From: Bacteroidota bacterium
Lineage (GTDB): Bacteria > Bacteroidota > Bacteroidia > Sphingobacteriales > Sphingobacteriaceae
Length of the DNA stretch: 64,000 nt
Reading direction: 5' to 3'
Assembly (NCBI GenBank): GCA_018266915.1
Contig: JAFDZM010000042.1
Span: 1-64,000, forward strand
Position 1 is the first letter of the stretch. Each line of letters opens with the position of its first letter. A model generated the notes under the pieces. The model had not been told where the DNA came from. It was given only the letters and a program-made list of their open reading frames with translations, and ran no database searches. The position numbers and the translations under genes were made by a program. Positions 53,986 through 63,578 of the stretch are shown piece after piece.

Positions 53986-55452
53986 ATGAAGGCAAGCGAT
54001 ATATTCTATTTGTTGGTTACGCTATTTCTTTATAGTTTAAATAGTAAAGCGGAAGTTATTTTGCCTAAAATATTAGGCAATAACATGGTGCTGCAACGCG
54101 ATGAACCTGTTCCAATCTGGGGTACCGCTGCAATCGGAGAAAAGGTTGTTGTCACCTTTGCGAATCAAACTAAAACTGTGCTGACTGACCAGTCAGGGCA
54201 ATGGAAAATAGTGCTGGACCCTATGCCAGCTTCAGCCCAACCGCAAACATTAACCATATCAGGAACCAATATCATTAAGCTAAATAATATACTGGTCGGT
54301 GAGGTATGGCTTTGCTCGGGGCAATCAAACATGCAGTATGAAATGCGCAAGAACAGCAAGGTAGCTAAACCGGATACAAGCACAGTTAACTCACCTGTTG
54401 ATGAACTGGGGCGGGCGCATAATCCTGAAATAAGGATATTCCTGGCCACACAAAAGAATTTAAGAAAATCTGATTCCACCCATTCAGGATGGAATATAGC
54501 TGAAGGAACTGCTCTTCGTGATTTTTCGGCAGTCGGGTACTTTTTTGGCAAAAATCTGAATCATGATTTAAAGGTACCGGTCGGCATTATTTCATCTGCA
54601 GTAAGTGGTAGCCGCATTGAGCCCTGGGCGTCTTCGGAAGCCTTTAATTCGGTAAGCTATTTCAAAGCCAATAACATCAAAATTGACGGTGACCCGGGCA
54701 AATTTTATCATAAAATGATCGAGCCGCTGGCGCCTTTTGCCATTCGTGGTTTCTTGTGGTACCAGGGCGAATCAAACTGCTTCCTGGGAGAATCAATCTC
54801 CTACACCTATAAAATGGAGGCGCTTATAAATTGCTGGCGCGAACTATGGCATAATCATAAAATGCCCTTTTATTATGTCCAGATAGCGCCATACTATTAT
54901 TCAAAAGCCAAAGGTATTATGCCTTATACCGAAGAGCGTGAACCAGAATTCAGGGAGGCGCAAACTATCGCCCTTAAAATACCACATACCGGTATGATCG
55001 TCACAACCGATTTAAATGATGATCTCAAAAATATTCATCCGCCTTTTAAATGGGTAGTGGGCAAAAGACTTGAATTATTGGCCTTAGCTAAAACTTACGG
55101 CGAAAACGATATCGCTTTTTCTGGCCCTGAATATAAGGCAATGAAGGTAAAACGAAATAAGATTATTTTATCCTTTGATTATGTCGGCGGTGGACTGGTA
55201 AGTCATGACGGCAAGCAGCTAAACAATTTCACCATTGCGGGACCTGACGGCAAGTTTTACAATGCTAATGCAGTTATTAAGGGTGATAAGGTTATCGTTT
55301 CTTCACCTGAAGTGGCATCGCCAACTATAGTCCGCTTTGCATGGAATGAAGCGGCACAACCCAATTTTTATAATAAAAATGGTTTGCCGGCTGTGCCTTT
55401 CCGAACCGACAATCCTTTGAAGTTTTCCTATACAAATACTGACCTGAAATGA
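53986..55452 (+). CDS. Sialate O-acetylesterase-type SGNH esterase, second copy
   Basis: A 488-residue secreted esterase (signal near LNSKAEV). It shares the plan of the protein encoded at 4666-6123: LPKILGNNMVLQRDEPVPIWG at the start, GEVWLCSGQSNMQYEM with Ser114 as probable nucleophile, FLWYQGESN, and NIHPPFKWVVGKRL with the catalytic histidine. Acetyl groups on rhamnogalacturonan-II side-chain sugars such as 2-O-methylfucose and aceric acid are possible substrates. The last codon overlaps the ATG of the following GH2 gene in an ATGA arrangement. Confidence 0.87.
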   Translation: MKASDIFYLLVTLFLYSLNSKAEVILPKILGNNMVLQRDEPVPIWGTAAIGEKVVVTFANQTKTVLTDQSGQWKIVLDPMPASAQPQTLTISGTNIIKLNNILVGEVWLCSGQSNMQYEMRKNSKVAKPDTSTVNSPVDELGRAHNPEIRIFLATQKNLRKSDSTHSGWNIAEGTALRDFSAVGYFFGKNLNHDLKVPVGIISSAVSGSRIEPWASSEAFNSVSYFKANNIKIDGDPGKFYHKMIEPLAPFAIRGFLWYQGESNCFLGESISYTYKMEALINCWRELWHNHKMPFYYVQIAPYYYSKAKGIMPYTEEREPEFREAQTIALKIPHTGMIVTTDLNDDLKNIHPPFKWVVGKRLELLALAKTYGENDIAFSGPEYKAMKVKRNKIILSFDYVGGGLVSHDGKQLNNFTIAGPDGKFYNANAVIKGDKVIVSSPEVASPTIVRFAWNEAAQPNFYNKNGLPAVPFRTDNPLKFSYTNTDLK

Positions 55453-58253
55453 AAAACACCCGGCTTAAAATTTGGTTAAGTGCTTTGCTGTTGATACCTG
55501 CCATAGCTGTATGCGCCCAGCAAACACAGGTACAATACCTTTCCGGCACGGGCAGCGATCATACTGTCAATTGGCAATTTTTTTGTACGGCCGGCCAAAA
55601 CTCAGGTAAGTGGACTACCATACCGGTGCCATCGAATTGGGAATTACAGGGCTTTGGAAAATACAACTATGGCCTGGACAAGGATAGCTTGAAGGGCCGT
55701 GAACAGGGACTTTACAAATACCAGTTCAGCATACCTGCATCATGGAAAGGAAAAGATATCAATATTGTTTTTGATGGCGCAATGACGGATACCAAAGTGA
55801 TGATCAACGGCACACAGGCCGGGCCAATTCACCAGGGATCGTTCTATCGTTTTAAGTACGATATAACCAGGCTACTGAACTTTGATAAGCCAAACCTGCT
55901 CGAAGTAACCGTATCGAAATACTCAGCAAATTCAACTGTGAACGATGCCGAGCGCAAAGGCGATTTCTGGGTATTCGGCGGAATTTTCAGACCAGTGTTT
56001 CTTGAAGCGTTTCCTCAAAGCCATATCAATCATATTGCTGTCGATGCAAAGGCGGATGGTAGTTTTAAAGCACAGCTTAACCTGTCTCATATAAAAAATG
56101 CAGCTACAGTAAAAGGAGAGCTTTACAGTATCGATGGCAAGAAGGTTGGCATGCCTTTCTCGGCACAGATTAAGCCCGGCGATTCGTCTGTACTGATCAA
56201 AACCCATTTTAACGGGCCAAAACTATGGTCGCCGGAATTCCCGAATCTTTATAATGTAGTATTCACGCTCAGCGTTGGCGGCAAGCCGCTGCATACAGTA
56301 AAACAACGCTTTGGCTTCCGGACTATTGAGCTGCGCGAACATGATGGTATCTACGTAAATAATGTAAAGATCAAATTCAGGGGTGTAAACCACCATTCAT
56401 TCTGGCCGACAACAGGCAGGGCGCTTAACAAAAATCTGAGTATTGCGGATGCGAAAATGATCAAGGATATGAACATGAATGCAGTGCGTATGTCGCATTA
56501 TCCGCCTGATGATCATTTCCTTGACGCCTGCGACTCACTGGGTTTGTTTGTGCTGGATGAATTAACTGGATGGCACCACATTTATGACACACAAGTAGGC
56601 TCCAAACTGGTTAAAGAAATGATTGCGAAGGACGTCAATCATCCTTCTATAGTGATATGGGATAATGGCAATGAAGGTGGTTTTAATTTCGACCTTGATC
56701 ATTGGTTTGATGAGCTGGATATTCAAAAACGACCACTTATCCATCCCTGGGCTATTTTCCGTGGTACCAATACCCAGCATTATATCAATTACGATTACGG
56801 AACCAATACCGATATACATGGCCACGATGTAGCTTTTCCGACCGAGTTTTTACACGGGCTGTATGACGGTGGCGCTGGTGCAGGACTGGATGATTTTTGG
56901 GAACAGATGTGGCATACACCAATATCGGCAGGCGGTTTTATCTGGGTTTTTGCCGATGAAGCCGTAGTGCGCACAGACAAAAACGGTTTGCTTGATTCAG
57001 ATGGCGATCATGGCCCTGATGGTATTGTGGGCCCATATCACGAAAAGGAAGGCAGCTACTATACCATTAAGGAAATCTGGTGCCCTGTTCACCTGGAGCC
57101 AAAGGAAATAACACCGGCATTTGATGGAAAATTACGCCTCGAGAACCGCTTTGCTTTTACCAACCTGAAGCAATGTACTTTCAGTTATCGCCTTACAAAG
57201 CTCAATAATCCTTATCAAAAGTCATCATCAACATCAGCGACAGGCACAATTGCTTCGCCAGATGTACAGCCAGGCCAATATGGATGTCTGCAGGTAAACC
57301 TTCCTACGAACTGGAAAAGCTATGATGTGCTGTATGTTACTGCATTTGACCCTCATAAACGGGAATTGTATACCTGGAGCTGGCCGGTAAGCAGCCATGA
57401 AGTGATAACCAAACGCATGGTTTTGCTTAATGGTAAAGACAAACCGGTTATTAAGGAGACAGATTCGCTTTACAAAGTGACAATAAAGGATATCGAACTG
57501 GAGTTTAACCGTAACTCAGGTATCCTGCAAAAGGTAAAGAATGCCAAAGGGACTATCCCGCTTAGCAATGGTCCGGTACTGGCTGAGGGGCAGAATCAGT
57601 CAGGCTTTCAAAAGCTGACTAATCATTATGAAGGCAACAAATTAGTCGTAGCGGCTGAGTTTGGAAAGAAAACTACCGAGCAGGAATTAAAATGGACGAT
57701 TTACCCTTCTGGGTGGGTGCAATTAGAGGTTAGGTACTGGCCGGTAGGCGAGGAGGCTGATCTGCTGGGCACGAGTTTCTCTTATCCTGAAAAAGAAGTT
57801 AAGGGTGTAACCTATATGGGCGACGGTCCTTACCGTGTTTGGAAAAACCGCTTAAAGGGCGTTACACTGAATGTTTGGGACAAGGCTTACAACAATACTA
57901 TTACAGGCGAAGACAGTACCAAACTGATCTATCCAGAGTTTAAAGGCTTTTACTCCAATTTGTATTGGATGAAGCTGCAAACTAAAGAGCAGCCAATCAC
58001 GATAGTATGCAATAGTCAGGATGTGTTTATGCGGTTATTTACCCCAACATATCCCAAAAAGACTTACAACGTTGCACCAACTTTCCCCACAGGTGATATA
58101 TCATTCATGCATGGTATAGCCCCAATTGGTACTAAATCTCAAAAGCCTGAGAAATTGGGGGCGAGTGGTGCAAAAAACCAGTATTTCAATTACGATAAGA
58201 ACATAAAGGATGCATTGGCACTCAACCTGTATTTCGACTTTTCGGGCAAATAA
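55449..58253 (+). CDS. GH2 glycosidase, third copy
   Basis: A 934-residue secreted GH2 enzyme (signal MKNTRLKIWLSALLLIPAIA, cleavage near CAQQ). It has a jelly roll (IPVPSNWELQGFGKYNYG, then GLYKYQFSIP), an Ig-like domain, and a TIM barrel with VRMSHYPPDDHFLDACDSLG, acid/base Glu409 in WDNGNEGGF, and probable nucleophile Glu466 in FPTEFLHG. Large C-terminal beta domains follow, the last resembling the beta-galactosidase small chain region (GNKLVVAAEFG, then WVQLEVRYWPVGE). It differs from the other two GH2 enzymes in the catalytic context, with a gap-rich NG-N-E-GG turn. Beta-galactosidase, beta-glucuronidase or alpha-arabinopyranosidase activity is possible. Its ATG overlaps the stop of the acetylesterase by 4 bases. 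Confidence 0.88.
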   Translation: MKNTRLKIWLSALLLIPAIAVCAQQTQVQYLSGTGSDHTVNWQFFCTAGQNSGKWTTIPVPSNWELQGFGKYNYGLDKDSLKGREQGLYKYQFSIPASWKGKDINIVFDGAMTDTKVMINGTQAGPIHQGSFYRFKYDITRLLNFDKPNLLEVTVSKYSANSTVNDAERKGDFWVFGGIFRPVFLEAFPQSHINHIAVDAKADGSFKAQLNLSHIKNAATVKGELYSIDGKKVGMPFSAQIKPGDSSVLIKTHFNGPKLWSPEFPNLYNVVFTLSVGGKPLHTVKQRFGFRTIELREHDGIYVNNVKIKFRGVNHHSFWPTTGRALNKNLSIADAKMIKDMNMNAVRMSHYPPDDHFLDACDSLGLFVLDELTGWHHIYDTQVGSKLVKEMIAKDVNHPSIVIWDNGNEGGFNFDLDHWFDELDIQKRPLIHPWAIFRGTNTQHYINYDYGTNTDIHGHDVAFPTEFLHGLYDGGAGAGLDDFWEQMWHTPISAGGFIWVFADEAVVRTDKNGLLDSDGDHGPDGIVGPYHEKEGSYYTIKEIWCPVHLEPKEITPAFDGKLRLENRFAFTNLKQCTFSYRLTKLNNPYQKSSSTSATGTIASPDVQPGQYGCLQVNLPTNWKSYDVLYVTAFDPHKRELYTWSWPVSSHEVITKRMVLLNGKDKPVIKETDSLYKVTIKDIELEFNRNSGILQKVKNAKGTIPLSNGPVLAEGQNQSGFQKLTNHYEGNKLVVAAEFGKKTTEQELKWTIYPSGWVQLEVRYWPVGEEADLLGTSFSYPEKEVKGVTYMGDGPYRVWKNRLKGVTLNVWDKAYNNTITGEDSTKLIYPEFKGFYSNLYWMKLQTKEQPITIVCNSQDVFMRLFTPTYPKKTYNVAPTFPTGDISFMHGIAPIGTKSQKPEKLGASGAKNQYFNYDKNIKDALALNLYFDFSGK

Positions 58254-58256
58254 TTG

Positions 58257-61016
58257 ATGAAAAAGTGTGCAATCCATATCGCTGCGATTTTAGTATGCAT
58301 CTTAACTTGCAGCTATAAAGATTTTGCATCCCCCCGTATAGGCCTGCAACATCTGCGTTGCGAAATGCTGGAGAATCCGCAGGGAATAGATGCTTTGCAT
58401 CCCCGCTTAAGCTGGCAAATTGTTAGCAATGGACGTAACATCGTCCAAACCGCTTACAGGGTAATTGTAGCTTCATCCTCCGAAAAACTCAACCAAGATG
58501 AGGGTGATCTTTGGGATTCGCACAAGATTACTTCGGGCCAGTCGATAATGGTTGCCTATGCTGGTAAACCGCTTGCCAGTGGTACTGCCTGTTTCTGGAA
58601 GATTCGTATTTGGACAAAAAAAAGGCAAAGCCAATGGAGCCAGTCTGCATTTTGGAGCATGGGATTGCTAAAATCTTCAGATTGGAAGGCAAAATGGATC
58701 GGGTATGACGGCGGTTTTCCATGGGATAGCATTTCCAAATTTTCAAGATTGTCGGCGCGGTATTTCCGCAAGGAATTTAAAAGCGATAAGTCGATAAAAA
58801 AAGCTGTCGTTTACGTCGTCGGCCTGGGGCATTATGAGCTTTATATTGACGGCAAAGTAATTGGTGATGAGGTGCTTGCTGAGGCACCCACAGACTATAC
58901 CCAGGCGGTAAAATACAATACTTATGATGTTACCAATAACATCAGCCAGGGCAACAATGTGATAGGCACTGTATTAGGCAACGGTCGCTTCTTTACAATG
59001 CGTCCCAAGTATAAGCCAAAGAAGATAAAGGAATTCGGATTTCCGAAGATGTTGCTGCAACTGGAAATTACCTACAACGACGGGACAAAAAAAGTGATAA
59101 CAAGTGACAATAGCTGGAAATTCACAGCCGATGGCCCGATCAGAACCAACAATGAATACGATGGGGAAGAATACGATGCCACAAAGGACCTTACCGGATG
59201 GAATACAGTCGGTTATGACGACAGTAAATGGGCAAATCCTCAACTGGTAGCTGCACCGGGCGGAAGACTGGAAGCGCGTATGATGGAGCCGATCAAAATT
59301 GTTAAAACCATTAGCCCAATAAGCATCGCTCCGCTTAAGCCAGGCGTTTGGATAATGGATATGGGCCAGAACATGGCCGGCTGGGTTCAGATGAGGGTTA
59401 AAGGTAATCGCGGCGATAAGGTCACGCTTCGCTATGCTGAAACCTTGCAAAAGGATCATGAATTGTATGTCGCTAATCTGCGCGATGCAAAGGCCACAGA
59501 TAGTTATACTTTAAAAGGCGAGGGGGAAGAAGCCTGGCATCCTGTATTTGTATTTCACGGATTCAGGTATTTAGAGATAAGCGGCTATCCAGGAACTCCG
59601 AGTGTGAATGATTTTGTCGGCCAGGCGGTATCAGATGATATGGCGACAACCGGGCAATTTGAAACCTCGGATACGTTGATCAACCGGATATATCAAAACG
59701 CCTGGTGGGGTATTTTAAGCAATTACAAAGGCATGCCGATTGACTGTCCCCAGCGTAATGAACGCATGCCCTGGTTAGGAGATCGCGCAACTGGCTCGTT
59801 GGGGGAGAGCTTTGTGTTTGACAACGAAAACCTGTACGCCAAATGGCTCGACGATATACAGGATGCACAATTGCCCGATGGCTCAATTCCCGATGTGGCG
59901 CCCGCATACTGGCATTATTACAGCGATAACATGACCTGGCCGGGTACTTACATCCTGGTGGCCAATATGCTCTATGAGCAATTCGGAGACAAAGCGCCGA
60001 TTGAGAAACACTACGCTTCGATGAAAAAGTGGTTGAGCTACATGCGCCAGAAATACCTGAAGAGTGGCTTAATGACCAAAGACAAGTACGGCGACTGGTG
60101 CGTACCACCTGAATCGCCGGAACTTATCCACGCTAAAGATCCTTCCAGGATCACTGACGGCACAATCATCGCGACAGCATATTACTACCGCATGCTGTAT
60201 TTAATGCAGCACTTTGCAGGAATACTAAATAAGCCTGCCGATCAGCAGAGTTTTTTGGCGATGGCAATAGCGACGAAAGATGCCTTAAATCAGAAATTTC
60301 TCAATAAAGCCACTGGACAGTACGATAACAATACAGTCACTGCCAACCTGCTGCCTTTATATTTTAAAATGGTGCCGCCGATGTATGAGAAGCAGGTGTT
60401 CAGCAATATTGTGAACAAAATACTTGTGGCCGAAAATGGGCATATCAGCACCGGGGTTATCGGAACACAATGGCTGATGCGGGGCTTGACGGACTATGGT
60501 CGCCCGGATATTGCTTTTCGTATAGCTGATAACAACGATTATCCAAGCTGGGGTTATATGGTAAAGCAGGGTGCTACCACGATTTGGGAGCTTTGGAATG
60601 GCGATACAGCCAATCCTCAAATGAACTCCCACAACCACGTAATGCTTTTGGGCGATTTGATCGCATGGTTTTACCAGGGCCTTGCCGGAATGAAAGCCGG
60701 TGATCCGGGGTTTAAAACCATTATTATGAAACCAGCAGTTATAAGTGGTTTAGACAGCGTGAAAGCCTCCTATCAAACGCCTTACGGGTTAATTAAAAGT
60801 AACTGGAAAAAAGGACAAGGTCAATTTGAATGGCTGGTAACCATTCCGCCAAATACCACAGCGACAGTTTATTTGCCGGCTAAAACGCTGAAGGATGTAC
60901 ATGACGGCGACGCAATATTGATCGCTGAAAAAGGAATCAAATATGCAGGGCAGGATAAAGACAAAACGAAAGTAGTGATTGGCTCAGGTGATTATGATTT
61001 CACGATAAAATATTAA
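58257..61016 (+). CDS. GH78 alpha-L-rhamnosidase
   Basis: A 919-residue secreted protein, start ATG 58257 preceded by a TTG codon. The N-terminal domain (LQHLRCEMLENPQGIDALHP), beta-sandwiches (VVGLGHYELYIDGKVIGDE, then IGTVLGNGRFFTM), barrel and C-terminal beta domain are typical. The key block is DCPQRNERMPWLGDRATG, near residue 496, with the general-acid region intact, and the base region is ATTIWELWNG, the standard form. It should release alpha-L-rhamnose from non-reducing ends; rhamnose occurs in several rhamnogalacturonan-II side chains. It sits 3 bases after the GH2 gene. Compared with the GH78 at 28406-31174 it is the more canonical enzyme. Confidence 0.93.
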   Translation: MKKCAIHIAAILVCILTCSYKDFASPRIGLQHLRCEMLENPQGIDALHPRLSWQIVSNGRNIVQTAYRVIVASSSEKLNQDEGDLWDSHKITSGQSIMVAYAGKPLASGTACFWKIRIWTKKRQSQWSQSAFWSMGLLKSSDWKAKWIGYDGGFPWDSISKFSRLSARYFRKEFKSDKSIKKAVVYVVGLGHYELYIDGKVIGDEVLAEAPTDYTQAVKYNTYDVTNNISQGNNVIGTVLGNGRFFTMRPKYKPKKIKEFGFPKMLLQLEITYNDGTKKVITSDNSWKFTADGPIRTNNEYDGEEYDATKDLTGWNTVGYDDSKWANPQLVAAPGGRLEARMMEPIKIVKTISPISIAPLKPGVWIMDMGQNMAGWVQMRVKGNRGDKVTLRYAETLQKDHELYVANLRDAKATDSYTLKGEGEEAWHPVFVFHGFRYLEISGYPGTPSVNDFVGQAVSDDMATTGQFETSDTLINRIYQNAWWGILSNYKGMPIDCPQRNERMPWLGDRATGSLGESFVFDNENLYAKWLDDIQDAQLPDGSIPDVAPAYWHYYSDNMTWPGTYILVANMLYEQFGDKAPIEKHYASMKKWLSYMRQKYLKSGLMTKDKYGDWCVPPESPELIHAKDPSRITDGTIIATAYYYRMLYLMQHFAGILNKPADQQSFLAMAIATKDALNQKFLNKATGQYDNNTVTANLLPLYFKMVPPMYEKQVFSNIVNKILVAENGHISTGVIGTQWLMRGLTDYGRPDIAFRIADNNDYPSWGYMVKQGATTIWELWNGDTANPQMNSHNHVMLLGDLIAWFYQGLAGMKAGDPGFKTIIMKPAVISGLDSVKASYQTPYGLIKSNWKKGQGQFEWLVTIPPNTTATVYLPAKTLKDVHDGDAILIAEKGIKYAGQDKDKTKVVIGSGDYDFTIKY

Positions 61017-61027
61017 ACGATATAACT

Positions 61028-62167
61028 ATGTATAATAAGAGTTTTTGTATTGCCACGATATTGATCCTCGGATTTGCGCTGAGCGGCCGGGCACAACTGA
61101 AATTGTGGCAACACGGTATTATAACAGATGAGTTCATTTTTGAAAAGGCACCTTATCCCGAATGCCATGCGGCTACTATTGCAGAAACTAAACATGGACT
61201 TGTAGCCGCCTGGTTTGGAGGAACGAAAGAACGTAATCCCGATGTATGTATTTGGGTAAGTCGCTATGTAAACGGCAAATGGACCGAAGGCATTAACGTA
61301 GCCAACGGCATTCAAAATGAATCGCTGCGCTATGCTTGCTGGAATCCTGTACTTTACCAGGTGCGGGGTGGTGATTTGCTGTTGTTTTACAAAATCGGTC
61401 CCAGCCCGGCTAAATGGAAGGGGTTTGTGAGATCATCAAAAGATGAGGGTGTCACCTGGTCAGCACAGCAAGACTTGCCCGATGGGATACTTGGCCCGGT
61501 TAAAAACAAACCGATTACGCTGTCTAACGGCGATATTTTATCTCCTTCCGGAACAGAAGATGGCGGGGCAAAAGTACATTTTGAATTGTCTGCTGATAAA
61601 GGAAAAACCTGGCAAAAGACGAATTCAATTGATGACAGCAAAACTTTTAAAGCTTTGCAGCCTACTATACTGTCCTATAAAGACGGGAAACTACAAGCAT
61701 TGGTGCGTAGCCAAAACCGGGCGATACTGCAAACCTGGTCGTCGGATAACGGGAAAACATGGTCGCCGCTGGAAAAGACGGCTCTGCCTAATAACAATTC
61801 GGGCATTGATGGCGTGACTTTGAAAGACGGGCGTCAATTACTGGTCTATAACCACGTATTACCTCCGGATGGCAAAGTTAAAGGTGCACGCACACCGCTG
61901 AATGTAGCGATATCAAAAGACGGCAAAACATGGTATGCGGCTGCCATCCTTGAAGATTCGCCCATCAGTCAATACTCTTACCCTTCAGTAATACAAACTG
62001 CTGATGGCATGGTGCACATTGTTTATACCTGGCGAAGAAAACGGATAAAGCACGTGGTGATCGACCCTAAGAAGCTGGAGTTAAAGGAAATAAAAGATGG
62101 TCAATGGCCTGCTATGCCTGGTTACACTGCACCGGCGGCTAATAACGAAGATAATGAGAAACTATAA
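61028..62167 (+). CDS. Sialidase-like (BNR/Asp-box) exo-glycosidase
   Basis: A 379-residue secreted six-bladed propeller (signal ending GRAQ). Four Asp-box-like turns are seen: SSKDEGVTWS, SADKGKTWQ, SSDNGKTWS and SKDGKTWYA. Early motifs PECHAATIAETKHGLVAAWFGG, ACWNPVLYQ, SPSGTEDGG and YSYPSVIQTADGMVHIVYTW match the BNR_2 sialidase-like family found in bacteria and plants. Sialic acid is unlikely in this locus; a related ulosonic acid of rhamnogalacturonan-II (Kdo or Dha) or another sugar is a better guess. The coding end overlaps the start of the next gene by 14 bases. Confidence 0.72.
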   Translation: MYNKSFCIATILILGFALSGRAQLKLWQHGIITDEFIFEKAPYPECHAATIAETKHGLVAAWFGGTKERNPDVCIWVSRYVNGKWTEGINVANGIQNESLRYACWNPVLYQVRGGDLLLFYKIGPSPAKWKGFVRSSKDEGVTWSAQQDLPDGILGPVKNKPITLSNGDILSPSGTEDGGAKVHFELSADKGKTWQKTNSIDDSKTFKALQPTILSYKDGKLQALVRSQNRAILQTWSSDNGKTWSPLEKTALPNNNSGIDGVTLKDGRQLLVYNHVLPPDGKVKGARTPLNVAISKDGKTWYAAAILEDSPISQYSYPSVIQTADGMVHIVYTWRRKRIKHVVIDPKKLELKEIKDGQWPAMPGYTAPAANNEDNEKL

Positions 62168-63569
62168 GGTATATATCCTGGCGGGACTGATGTTATTGCT
62201 GCCTGTGCTCATCTGGGCCCAGCAGGATACGGATCATCAGTTTAGGAAGACATTGAAGGAAACCCTTGAGGAGATTGAAGGGAGATTTCATGTAAAGATC
62301 AAATTTACAGAGGACCAGGTAAAAAATAAGACGGTGACTTATGCCGACTGGCGTTTCAGGAACACAGTGGACGAGACCCTTGACAATGTGCTTAAACCGC
62401 TGGACATGAAGGTAAATAAAACAGGTCCTAACGCTTATAAACTCAAGGAATATGAATACAATGTTTGGTCGGAGCAGGATGGTTGGACTAAGCTGGATAG
62501 CATAGCCAAGCTTTATCATGATGTTCCAAGCTGGGAAAAGAGAAAGGATTCACTTCGTACGGCTTTATACAAAGCGCTGGATTTATACCCATTGCCAGCA
62601 AAGCCGAATAGCAAGCCAATTATAACGCAGGAAAGGATTTACAATGGATATTCGGTTCAAAACATCGCTATTGAAATTTTACCGGGTTTGTACATCAACG
62701 GATCGCTTTATAAGCCTTTGCATATAAAAGGGAAAATTCCCGTTATGCTCAGTCCCGATGGGCATTGGGCGCAACAGCGTTACCGGGCTGATTGCCAGAT
62801 TCGATGCGCAACCCTTGCCCGAATGGGTTGTATGGCCTATAGCTATGATCTTTTTGCATGGGGCGAATCGCTGTTGCAATTTAAATCGGAAGATCATCGC
62901 ACCAGCATTGCACAGGTGGTACAGACCTTGGGTGCTATCCGCATTTTGGACTATGTGCTGAGCCTCAAAGAAACCGATCCCGCACGCGTTGGCATTAGCG
63001 GTGGCTCTGGTGGAGGAAGTCATACCGTATTAATGGCTGCACTTGATCCCCGCATAAAGCTGAGTGCACCTGTGGTATCGGTATCGTCTTACTTTTTTGG
63101 CGGTTGTCCATGCGAAAGCGGCATGCCTATTTTCTTTTGCGCCGGAGGAACCGATAATGTCGAACTGGCTGCTATGGCTGCCCCGCACCCGCAATTGTTG
63201 ATCTCGGATGGAAAGGATTGGACGGCACATATGCCTGAACATGATTTTCCGTACCTGCAAAAGATGTACGGCTATTACGGTAAAGCTAACCTGGTTGAGA
63301 ACGTGCATCTTCCCAACGAGGGACACGACTACGGTCTCTCAAAACGCAAAGCACTTTATGCATTTGTGGCAAAAAACTTCCGCCTGGATATAAGTAAAGT
63401 CGAGGATAAGAGCGGGAAGATTGATGAATCGGAAGTGACAATTGAAAAAGAGCCTATGATGTATGTTTTCGGTGATCATGGCCAATATTTGCCGAAGGAT
63501 GCCATCATGGGCTATAATAATTTATTAAAAGCCTTTGCGTCGGCTCCGCGCGAGAAGAAAACCAATTGA
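62154..63569 (+). CDS. CE19-like pectin esterase with N-terminal STN/DUF4974-like domain
   Basis: A 471-residue secreted protein, start ATG 62154 (signal MRNYKVYILAGLMLLLPVLI, cleavage near WAQQ). Residues about 30-98 (TLKETLEEIEGRFHVKIKF, VTYADWRF, TVDETLDNVLKPLDMKV, AYKL) resemble the STN/DUF4974 fold of TonB-receptor and anti-sigma proteins. The rest is an alpha/beta hydrolase: VMLSPDGHW, MGCMAYSYDLFAWGES, the nucleophile elbow GISGGSGGGSH (Ser282/Ser285, the latter the likely nucleophile), GGCPCESGMP, and His391 in NEGHDYG. Overall it resembles BT1017-type pectin methylesterase (CE19). It should remove methyl esters from galacturonic acid before lyase or hydrolase action. It overlaps the sialidase-like gene by 14 bases. 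Confidence 0.75.
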   Translation: MRNYKVYILAGLMLLLPVLIWAQQDTDHQFRKTLKETLEEIEGRFHVKIKFTEDQVKNKTVTYADWRFRNTVDETLDNVLKPLDMKVNKTGPNAYKLKEYEYNVWSEQDGWTKLDSIAKLYHDVPSWEKRKDSLRTALYKALDLYPLPAKPNSKPIITQERIYNGYSVQNIAIEILPGLYINGSLYKPLHIKGKIPVMLSPDGHWAQQRYRADCQIRCATLARMGCMAYSYDLFAWGESLLQFKSEDHRTSIAQVVQTLGAIRILDYVLSLKETDPARVGISGGSGGGSHTVLMAALDPRIKLSAPVVSVSSYFFGGCPCESGMPIFFCAGGTDNVELAAMAAPHPQLLISDGKDWTAHMPEHDFPYLQKMYGYYGKANLVENVHLPNEGHDYGLSKRKALYAFVAKNFRLDISKVEDKSGKIDESEVTIEKEPMMYVFGDHGQYLPKDAIMGYNNLLKAFASAPREKKTN

Positions 63570-63578
63570 AAAATAACT

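Noticed and set aside
52144..62167. A sialic acid utilisation system (acetylesterase names, sialidase-like propellers, lyase-like DHDPS proteins)
   Set aside because: No N-acetylmannosamine kinase or epimerase is present, and GH140, PL1, GH78 and CE19-like genes indicate pectin.
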